Assembly (NCBI GenBank): GCA_030340625.1
Contig: JAOPHQ010005181.1
Location: 1-64,000, forward strand
From: Merluccius polli
Taxonomy: Eukaryota; Chordata; Actinopteri; Gadiformes; Merlucciidae
Length of the DNA: 64,000 nucleotides
Direction: 5' to 3'
Below, one piece after another: positions 55,251-64,000 of the stretch (the stretch's first letter is position 1; each line of letters begins with the position of its first letter). The notes beneath the pieces are model-generated. The model saw only the letters and a list, made by a program, of their open reading frames with translations. It had not been told where the DNA came from and ran no database searches. The position numbers were made by a program, and so were the translations under genes.

Positions 55251-55394
55251 CTGCCCCCCCCCCGTCGGTCGTAGGTCTGGGCAGTGGCGCATTAATACAC
55301 GGTCTTACCTGGGCTTCAGCCCGGGGCCTCGGCCAATCAGGGGCCTCTTAAAAAATATATATTTAAAAAAAGATGCTAAACATCCGTATTCGCG

Positions 55395-55502
55395 GTGTCA
55401 TTACTGACCCCCCCCCCCCCCCCCCCCGTCAACAATCGCGCACCTCTCCCCCTCCGGTCAACAATCGCGCACCTCTCCCCCTCCGGTCAACAATCGCGCA
55501 CA
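55395..55502. repeat. C tract and about 30-bp tandem repeat
   Basis: A C18-19 run, then three units of GTCAACAATCGCGCACCTCT(CCCCCTCCG). The same GTCAACAATCGCGC motif next to C or G runs recurs at 47,640-47,690 and, in part, near 49,040 and 61,420. Confidence 0.8.
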
Positions 55503-56947
55503 GTATATTTATCATCTCAATTAGCCAAACTAAATTTGAAGTCCACTTGAAAAGCCCACTCGATCTATTATCAACTCAGATGCGTAAAGATAGACCCAGT
55601 GACTTATTGGAAGGCACAAAGTTAGAAAAAGTTGAAAGTCGAAGGGTTTAACATCATCTTCGAAGTTTGTGAGCATATGTGTAATTACAAAATGACTTCA
55701 TCAATGACCTGAGCGCACCACGGACTTGAGGGCATTTTCCTTGTGTTGATACTCACTTAGACATAATGAAATGTAGACATAATGAAACGTTTGTGCATTA
55801 TGCTTTTCAACCAAGCTAATCTTTAATAATGCTGACGAAGAAGCACAAACATTGCCCTATGTTCACGTAGCGCATCAAACCAAGAACTGTGTTATTTGCA
55901 TTGGTAACGTCGCAAATATAGGCTTGTTGGAATTTGTCTATACAACAATTCAAACAGTGGTGTTTCGCTTATTGTGCGATTGCGTTAACATTGAAAACAA
56001 CTCATCTATAAGTTGTAATTTTATTTCGGAGTCACGCAAATTAATAAAGTCCATGAAAGACGGATTTAGCTGAGCTGCAGCGAACCTGATGAAAGAACGA
56101 AACATTTGCGAGGATTTAAGGTTGTAGCCTAACTTAGGTCTAAGTCTAATCAACAAAGAACAATAGGACAATATAGATAGCCTAATAATATAAATGATAA
56201 TAGCAAAGGAATTAAGGACTTGTTCAACATCCAAAGGCGAAAGTCTCCAGGCATAAGGAAACCCTGCCTGATAGATTTGTGATGTGGCTTCTCCGACTCG
56301 CTGACCCCCCAATAAAAAAAACTCCTTTGCTTCATGTAAATGGCCTATTTTAATAGCGACTAGTTTGCAGGTATGCTCTCTGTTATCTGCCATGTGCCTC
56401 AACTTGCAAACTCACTTGCCTGGTACATCATAGTATCTGCTACTCCAGTGTTTTCCACCGCAATGGTTTGAACTGATAAAATATTCAATCAACATGTTTT
56501 TATGCTTTATAGGTGTGTCTGGAACTGACCGATAGCATGAAATGAAACTACTTATACTGAGAAATGCATTAATTAGGAGAAGATGAATAACACACTTACG
56601 TTTGCATCTTACACCGTGCCATCTGAGAGATGTGAAAGGTGAATGGCGTATCCAGCATTTGTCAATTCTCACCGATTCAAAAACCAGCTTATGGATTGTA
56701 CACTGTGACAAAATTTTTCAAAACATGAAATAAATATAAAACCTTTACACACACAAATTATATCATGAATTGTTTTACTTTCACACAAACTTTTCTACAA
56801 ATCCATCAGGAGAGATGAAAAGGGGGAAAGAATTTACTTTTACAATATAGAAGCATATCTATTCAATTCCTGTGACTTATGTTTAGCTAACTGTTGGGGT
56901 GTCACTGATCACACACACAAAAGAGAAAGATATGCTTCTCTTGTGAT
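55503..56947. other. Possible transposon remnant, no firm gene
   Basis: On the minus strand about 55,950-56,100 reads DSEIKLQLIDELFSMLTQSH, which faintly resembles hAT-type transposases, but no signature residue is present. Nothing else is recognised here. Confidence 0.3.
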
Positions 56948-57836
56948 CAGTGCTTAATTTGTAACGTGGGAGGTCCCGGAGCGCAGAGGATGAGTGGCTC
57001 CGGTGTGAAAAAAAAGCGTTTGGGGGGGGGGGGGGGGGGGGGGCGCTTTCGAGCAACCCTGTGCGCCACACCGAAAATAATCTGGGCATGTATTGTAGGC
57101 CTAATAACGATAGTCACATCAAATCCGGATAGACTACAAATTCCTATGTTCAATGCTGTATTTAGTCAACAAAGCAAGACAATACAGTATAACTAAAGCC
57201 AGGGAATGGGGATGTGCCCGGATAAAATAGTTAACAATATACACCAAGTCCTTGAAAAAGGAAGAGGTTCAAAAACGAACAGAACACAAAAGGCCACCAA
57301 CGACGGCCGCTCGATCACCAGAGCAGAAAGAAAACACTTTTAAGAAAACGGAAAGCAAAAACGCGCTTCACCGAAGGCAGATAACACTAGATACTATTTT
57401 ACTCTTAACAGTGGCAGACCGACAGACAACCAGGCAACACACCTGCACTCACGGATACGGACAGACAAAGAGTGATGAACACAAGCACCCTTAAATACCC
57501 TCACCAATTAATCAATAAAGTCATGTGCACACAATCATTCCAAACAGGTGAAGGCGCATACCGGGAAGCAGGTGATAGGGAACACGAGAGGGAGGGGCAG
57601 ACACAACACACACACTCGCAAGTTACACCCTTAGGTGGCACCAAAACCCCACCACAAAAACCCCAAGTTCATGACAGATATTCCCGTGGCATGAAAACAA
57701 ACATTCAAGTCAAGAGAGGTGGCGGATCGCGGATGACAGCTATAAATAGCTGGCGGAGCCAACGTCAGAGGTTCCGGAGCGCGCGTCCGAGGTTCCGGAG
57801 CACGCTCCGGCTTGCTCCCCCTCAAATTAAGCCCTG
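56948..57836. mobile_element. Non-autonomous hAT element, 889 bp
   Basis: Ends CAGTGCTTAATTTG / CAAATTAAGCCCTG with target duplication CTTGTGAT at 56940-56947 and 57837-57844. Includes a G21-22 run near 57,020-57,041. Short ORFs inside are not conserved. Confidence 0.9.
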
Positions 57837-58390
57837 CTTGTGATGATGGCAAAGAAGACAATTCCTCTAAATAATGAAGTAAACCTTCATCTGGCATTTA
57901 AAAAACACAAACACATCTAGTTTCGGAACCTGTGTCCAAAGCCAAATTTAGATTTATCCTGCTTAACTTCTATTATCTGTTAAAAAAAAAAAGAAGAAAA
58001 GAAATGGCAACAGGAATCTCTACCAATAAATGGCTTTGCTTAACACTAAAAGTTAAACTCCAGGTCCAGGGTAAATCAAACTACAGCCCTGTTGTTTGAA
58101 GACAGCGAGTGCTGTAGGCAGGAAGAAGAATGAAAAAATGTTCTACAATACAGACCACTAGCAAAACAGCAGGTAACTAACTGATAGGGGCAAGGAAACT
58201 GATTATTCTCTTCTTCCTAGCCACAGCACTACATAACCTCAAACTGCAAGGAAATAGGTTGATTAACCCTGGACTATCTGGAAAACCCCTGGAAAAATCT
58301 GTGCACGTGTTTGTAACACAGACAAACTCAAGGTATGCAAGGACACTGTCCTTTGGACCTTGAATGACATTCTTGCTCAAACTCTAAGAC
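57837..58390. other. No feature recognised
   Basis: AT-rich DNA between the hAT element and the 3' exons of the second recombinase-like gene. Confidence 0.35.
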
Positions 58391-58592
58391 TTCCATTATT
58401 GAACTCCCAGTGTATGGCGCACTCAGAAAAAAACAGTGTTGGGGGGACACCATGGTTAGTAAAACCATCCATACTGAATAGAAGACATTTCCATTATTGA
58501 ACTCCCAGTGTATGGCGCACTCAGAAAAAAAAACAGTGTTGGGGGGACACCATGGTTAGTAAAACCATCCATACTGAATAGAGGACATTTCC
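58391..58592. repeat. 98-bp tandem duplication
   Basis: Two near-identical units (TTCCATTATTGAACTCCCAG ... GAATAGA(A/G)GACA). Confidence 0.92.
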
Positions 58593-58699
58593 ACTGTAGC
58601 TGCAAGATGTTTACTAAAACACTGAAAATTGTGTTCCATGGAACATCACAGTACTTCTAACCATTGGTCAATTTCAAAACACAGGTAATTCAAACTCAC

Positions 58700-60149
58700 C
58701 TCACAAGCAGAGTCATTTGGCGCAGCTCTGGATGATTGACACCCTGATCTTGATTCGGTCTCTGTACAAGAGAACACAGGGAGATTCAGTGCTCGACTTT
58801 CCTCAAGTCATAAAACCACATACAGGCATAACATACTCAACTCACATTCCTGACAGATGATATTCTACTCAAAATGTCCATCAAGACATAGAAAAATGGC
58901 CTGATATTGCCACATTTTTCATGCTGCAACCCCTTAGCAGACATGACATGCATTGCCAGAAGTTAACAACATTTACTCAAAACTGTAACTGACCACTGGC
59001 AAGGTCTGCTGAGAACACAGCAAGGTGCTGGACACCAACTTTTCCAATCCCCTCTTTCACAGAAGAAGTGCCACTTTGACCTCTGACACAGTGCACCTAA
59101 AAAATGAACAGCAATATGCAAAGATGAACAGGCATCAACTGGTACAGTGTCCATTTCACTCAAACCCTTAAGTTTATGACACTCAAAATTATGTAGACAG
59201 GGAAACAAAGTGTTAAGTGATGACTATCTGTACCGACAAAGATTTTCAGACTGTACCTGCAGTATAATTGTAATTCATTGATTAATATGTCCCTTACGAA
59301 ACTACATCATTTCTAAACATTCATACATCCCAAAATAAACAGCTGAATTCAAACTAACCCAGTGTTTCCCAAACTTTTCTTCTGGGGACCCACTTTTTGA
59401 AAATAACAAACCACCGCGACCCAATTCACGTTAAGGCATCGCGAGAAGAGCATAATTGCACATAAATGTACGTTCCTGAACCTTATCACTGCCATTTCCC
59501 CATCACTTTATGCTAGGACTATTGTATTATAGACCTATTGAATGGATGAACCACACATTTCAAAGAGACATTTCTTTAATAACTTCATGTTTTGCACTTA
59601 TTATTGATTAATTCATTTAAGTGAGTTCATCTTTTAATGAGTAAACCAATATTGGCCTACACATTTCAAATATAACTTTATAAATTACATCAAACAAATG
59701 CATTTAGTTTAACAGGCTCTCCTTTTTTCATATCATTAGTACAACAACCATAATTTATTCTATAGCAGCCTTTTATATTAGATTCATCATATAATAATTA
59801 TCCGAGCACATTTAATATCAAAAACAGGCTAATTTTTTTTTATTGACAACAATTTTTGAAAATCGTTTGGTATGTGGATGTGAGCCAGCGAGATTTAGGC
59901 TGAACGTGAGAGGGCAGCAGCAGCTTAATGCCAATGGGTAGAAACGGCAACACCCCCATGTGGACAAAGTATGTACTGCAGATGAAAATAATCTTAAGAT
60001 TTTGCAGAGGTATTTGGCAACCCAATTAAAATCCTGTGCGACCCACCTGTGGGTCCCGACCCAGGCTTTGGGAAACACTGAACTAACCTCATGCGCAGGG
60101 CTGTCTGGTGTCGGAGTGGATGACTGACACTCTGCTCTCAATTCGGTGT
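58700..60149 (-). repeat. Duplicated 62-bp mini-exons of copy 2
   Basis: Exons 60088-60149 and 58700-58761 have equal length and phase and similar peptides (DTELRAECQSS...DSPAHE; ETESRSGCQSS...DSACE). A possible third exon near 58,998-59,100 behind a TTTTTTAG acceptor is not assigned. Confidence 0.6.
59360..60080. mobile_element. hAT element, 721 bp, inserted at a splice donor
   Basis: Ends CAGTGTTTCCCAAAC / TTTGGGAAACACTG, target duplication AACTAACC at 59352-59359 and 60081-60088. The right copy of the duplication contains the exon's last base (60088) and its GT donor (60086-60087). Confidence 0.9.
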
Positions 60150-60533
60150 CTGTTGAAGAGAACACAGGACATGAAGGCACAGTGCCTTGCAAGACCCCAG
60201 TATTTACCAGGCATTCAGTGCGTTTACATGACACTCAAGAAAGTCGACTTATTGGCTTAGTCCAACTATGATTGGATTACCAAGATGCATGTATACACCT
60301 TAGTCGAGCTGTACTCGAATCGAATTGGCTTACTCATAGTCGAGTTAAGACCCCTAGATCATGCGATTCATAGTCGAGCTAAGCGTGCATGTAGCCAATC
60401 GAATTGGCTTATGCGTTGATTTGCGTTCTGCGCATGCTTGAGATCTTTTCCCGGGGCCGTGAGCCGGAAGTAGAAGGAGACGATTGTCTTGTTGTTGTTG
60501 TCGCCGCCGTCGGATAAGGGATAACGAGAAACG

Positions 60534-61123
60534 GCGATTTATTTAAAAAGGTGGCGCAGAACATGGAGGAAGCCGGTGAATGTAGTTACCCCCTATAAGA
60601 ATTGTGTCCCGAGCGCGCATGGCATGCATTCATTAAAGGTGGAAGCACATGGACACTACGCTTCCATTTCACCCAAGGCTGAATTAAAAGTACATGTTTT
60701 TCTAAATGTGGGTCATCAACAAGGTTGTAAAGTAGTAACTTCGGGCACATCTGTCAAAATAAATGTTTTTTTCTCCCGACGTGTTTAAGATCTTTATTCA
60801 TTCATTGCGCCGTGGTGGGGAATGTATACGGACGGGCGGCGGAGGGGCTGCTCCGGTGGGAGAAAGATGTTCAGCAGACAGCTGTCAACTAACTTTGGGT
60901 CGGCGATTTATTTAAAAAGCTGGCGCAGAAGATGGAGGAAGCCGGTGTCATGCCAATGTAGTTACCCCCTATAAGGAGTGTATCATCATCAACGTGCATT
61001 CAGTACACACTACGCTTCGATTTAACCCAAGGCTGAATTAAAAGTCCATGTTTTTTTTTTTAAATGTTGCTCATCAACAAGGTTGTAAAATAACTACGAT
61101 CTTTATTCATTCATTGCGCCGCG
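60534..61123. repeat. Tandem duplication of about 369 bp
   Basis: Blocks 60,534-60,815 and 60,902-61,123 share CGGCGATTTATTTAAAAAG, TGTAGTTACCCCCTATAAG, CAAGGCTGAATTAAAAGT and GATCTTTATTCATTCATTGC in order, with indels. Family unknown; no coding. Confidence 0.85.
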
Positions 61124-61689
61124 GCCGAACTGACGGGGGTATTCTCTGATATTGTGAATCTTACAGACTGCGTCGGGTTCTCCGACTCTCTGGTACTTCC
61201 ACAACAAGTAACCGAGAGGTCGGAAAAATGGAGCGTCGGAGAAATGATATATACCCGAAATTAACTGACAGCTGTCTGCTGAAACATCGCTTTCTCGAAT
61301 GAGTTTGTTGTTGCTGGTGACGTAAAGAGGTCAACCGGTGGCTCTATTACCACTAGTTGAAATGGGCACAGCACCACCTATCGTACCGGGGCATGACACG
61401 CTTTGCCCCCCCCCCCCCCCCCGTCAACAATGGGGGGGGGGGGGGCGACTGCAATGAACCAGTTTTGGGGGGGCCCAGCCTGAAAAAGGTTGAGAACCCC
61501 TGCTCTATAGCAATGATTGCAATCACATTATAGAGCTTTAACCTATAAAGAAAAAAGTTGTTTACAAAAAAATACCACAATTAAATGTACACTATTCCAA
61601 AAGGCTAAATCGTTTTGGTAAATGATGCACATTCCTATAACAGTCTATTTAAGATAATTAATTTTAAAAGAGAAATGCTGTGTACATAC
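61124..61689. other. Repeat ends and intron of copy 2
   Basis: Includes a C19 run, GTCAACAAT and a G12-14 run (61,403-61,446) that can fold back, then AAAAAGGTTGAGAACCCCTG, a familiar hAT end at about 61,501. Target duplication not resolved. Confidence 0.5.
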
Positions 61690-63310
61690 CGTCTGGGGAG
61701 ATGTCTATCTCGTCAAGGTTCATCCCTATATAGTCTCCAATCTGCCCCTGTTGCATAGCAAGTAGGAGCTTGCTGACTTTGGCAATTTGAAGGGTGTCCA
61801 GCTTGAGCCTGTAGAAGTCGTCATGGATCCTAATGTGGCCGAGGTACCTTGCCAATTGATCACGGTCTGCGTCTTTGAGATTCAGTACACTCAACAATGT
61901 TGCAATTTGTTTCCGCAGCTCTGTGGAGCGAAGGGCTTCGGGGTTTTTGGCACCACATTCATTGGAATATTTTCAAATGCAATCAGAACCTCGGAGATAG
62001 GTGTCCTTTTCTGGACGAGCAAACAAGTAGATGTTTTTTTTAACGGCACACTCGTTGCACAGCAGTTCAAGTGCTTCTTCAGTCTGTGGGGTTAGTAGTA
62101 AAGGAACACCTTGGCTAAGCTTTCCTGGCAGTTCAATCCGAGTAAAATGTGAGAACATACTCATCTCGTTGGCTGTGAGGTGCTGTTGGACTTCTTCAAT
62201 AGGTACTGATTTCTTTCTTGACTGAAAGAACTTCAACTCCATCTTAGAGACTTCACCTTCACTTTGGCGGTTGAAGAGTATGACATTGGTCAAAGTAGCC
62301 TCACACAGCCATTTCCAGTTAGCTGTTGAAACCACCTCTCATCTTATCAATTCCTTGATGCCTTGGGTTACCTCTTTAGCTAGATGAGCATGAAGAAGTC
62401 TAACATCATCTGTAAATGGTAAGAGCTTGGGAGCATTAAATTTGGCCTCCCTGAGGTCCCTCCTGCCATGACCTGACATGTACACGCCCCAGTGACTATG
62501 ATAAATAGTGGAAAATGCTCTGCAGTGCTTCGGCTCTTAAGTACTTTGCCATGTTCAATCCATTACTCAATTTACCATTAAGACTTGGAATTTCGGACTT
62601 TGATGTCTTTTCGTCAAATCCGACTACGTGACGTGCAACTTCTCTCTCCTTGAAATTCTCAGGACTCACTAGGTCTTGGATTGTCTTCATAGTTATCTCT
62701 TTTGCTGCCTTTATCCTACCAAGACTCCTCAGCTGTTGTGTGACAGTCTTCTTATTGCCAACTGTGTCAGTACTACTTCCCATGACCTTGTTCATTAAAT
62801 GGCAGCCAAAACCCCTGATCGCTGGATCAGTTTTGACAATATCAGTGACATCATCTTGACGCATGCTCTTGGTCAGATCGTTAAACATTTCAGGTGTGCC
62901 TGAAGCTGAAGGTTCAATAGAGCAAGTGGCCAGCACTCGAGTTTTACAAAACGTCTTGTGTGCCCCTTCTTCGGATGGTCGTTAATCGCATTTTCGAAGA
63001 TGTTTCCACAACAGTTTTCTTGCAAAAAGGTCAAGGCAGTGGGAACAAGTGCACATATTCTTTCTCCGAACTGTGTGTTCTGGGTCGCTTATCTGTGATG
63101 AGGCTCCCTTGTCCACTCTTGAGTACAGATGCATTGTGCACAAAGTTGCCACTGCTTCTTAGAAAATTCAAATGACATTTTCTTTCCTTTGAACCCTTCT
63201 TGTAACTTAAAGCTTTGGCAACTTCAGCCAAATCACTGTGACGACGCTCCACTGCGCCATTGGACTCCAAATCGTCTGAAGAACGATCCACTGCCGACTC
63301 ATCTTGCTTT

Positions 63311-64000
63311 TTTTTTTTTTTGTTATTTATTTTTTATTGGTTTTTAGTGTCAAACATTTCCACCACATTCATCATAGTTTCTGTGTGTGTGCTCACCACT
63401 ATGACTTGAATAGTACAAATTTGAAAAAGACTCTCAAAAGCACACACATACTGACACAATATAGTAAAGAAATAAAATTAAAGTAAAAAGAACAGTAAAA
63501 CAGTTAGGGAGTAGTCTGTTTGTGAGATGACTAGCTATCAGTGAAAACAAAATCAGGCCTTTGGGGCGTTACAAAGTGAATCCACTTTTTAAAGTATGAA
63601 GTAAATTGCTCTGTTTTGTGATTGACAAATGCTGTTATCTTTTCCATTTTGTAAATGTCCATTGTGATGTCCATCCATCCATTTAGAGTTGGGCTCTCCT
63701 GCGATAACCACTTCCTGGTTAAAGCCTTTTTAGCTGCAACCAACAGAACGTTCAATAAGTATTTGTCCTTGTTCATCCAGGTCTTAGGTAAATTCCCAAA
63801 GTACATAGTTTTGGATTCTAAAGGCAGAGCATCTTTGAAAATGTCTTGTAGGGCATTGTGTATCCCCTTCCAGTAGTCTTTGATGACAGGGCAGTCCCAA
63901 AAAACGTGGAAGTGGTTTGCATGCTGGTTACCGCAGTTCCTCCAACATATAGGGGGGAGTCCATCATACTGGGATTTCTGAGAGGGTGTTATAAAGTATC
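63311..64000 (-). mobile_element. 3' end of an L1-type LINE, inserted in copy 2
   Basis: The minus strand encodes PPICWRNCGNQHANHFHVFW (zf-RVT-like knuckle) and then YFGNLPKTWMNKDKYLLNVL and KKALTRKWLSQESPTLNGW, the C-terminal region of fish L1/Tx1-group RT proteins. It stops at FVFTDS-stop (63531), followed by a 3' UTR and an A tail (T14 on the plus strand at about 63,308-63,322). The element continues beyond the window. It cuts the recombinase-like exon upstream of its first finger. Confidence 0.75.

Larger units (their letters stand above)
58700..63310 (-). pseudogene. Zinc-finger / tyrosine-recombinase-like gene, copy 2
   Basis: The large exon runs from about 63,310 to 61690 and ends in a phase-1 GTATGT donor. 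Readable parts: ERRHSDLAEVAKALSYKKGS (end of the first finger), CTCSHCLDLF ... HLRKC (second finger), a helical part with MSGHGRRDLREAKFNAPKLL, then FTRIELPGKLSQGVPLLLTP and STELRKQIAT ... YLGHIRIHDDFYRL. Two 62-bp exons follow (60149-60088 and 58761-58700). Damage: a frameshift before the second finger, further stops near 62,495 and 62,340, and a TGA at 61973-61975. The SANT-like last exon and PHD-like exon were not found for this copy; the left end is open. Layout and order match copy 1, so these are two copies of one family. Confidence 0.6.

Overview
The window looks like teleost fish nuclear DNA. It contains spliced gene fragments with GT/AG introns, non-LTR retrotransposons of the L2, I/Nimb and L1 types, many hAT insertions with 8-bp target duplications, an ISL2EU-like DNA transposon, long microsatellites and telomere-like repeats. 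Nothing looks bacterial or viral. Most of the 64 kb is nested mobile DNA. Only three spliced, non-mobile-looking gene types can be read, and two of those belong to families I recall as high-copy in fish.

Layout. 1-1,100: tandem repeats and a (CA)n tract. 1,139-4,755 (minus): a seven-exon SGNH-hydrolase-like gene whose splice phases all agree and whose triad is complete; a LINE fragment lies in intron 3. 7,000-10,168: a broken second copy in which the SGNH exon and the next exon are amplified as three 793-bp units. 11,064-15,745: two generations of tandem duplication. 15,778-16,099: a hairpin array running into an I-type LINE (16.1-19.3 kb), whose reading frame is broken by an 88-bp perfect inverted repeat. 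19.4-25.5 kb: an ISL2EU-like transposon with a THAP/DDE transposase (plus) and a convergent YqaJ-type nuclease (minus); a hAT element sits inside the THAP exon. 26.7-29.1 kb: a LINE tail, (TATG)n, a 330-bp TTAGGG-like array and a TIR element. 29.5-30.9 kb: an L2-type LINE. 31-42.4 kb: a foldback MITE, a Harbinger-like element and a hAT transposase relic carrying two further nested hAT insertions. 43.1-48.5 kb (plus): four exons of a complement C3/C4/C5-type gene around a 4.6-kb intron full of transposons. 50.3-54.1 kb and 58.7-63.3 kb (minus): two decayed copies of a multi-exon gene with two zinc fingers, a tyrosine-recombinase-like C-terminal signature, duplicated mini-exons and, in the first copy, a SANT-like last exon. 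63.3-64 kb: the 3' end of an L1-type LINE.

How the parts relate. The two recombinase-like genes are the best candidates for an under-described mobile or domesticated system. The ISL2EU unit (transposase plus nuclease) and the SGNH exon amplification come next. Most hAT insertions can be dated relative to their hosts by nesting and by filled and empty sites present in this same window. All homology calls are from recognition of protein motifs; no search was run.
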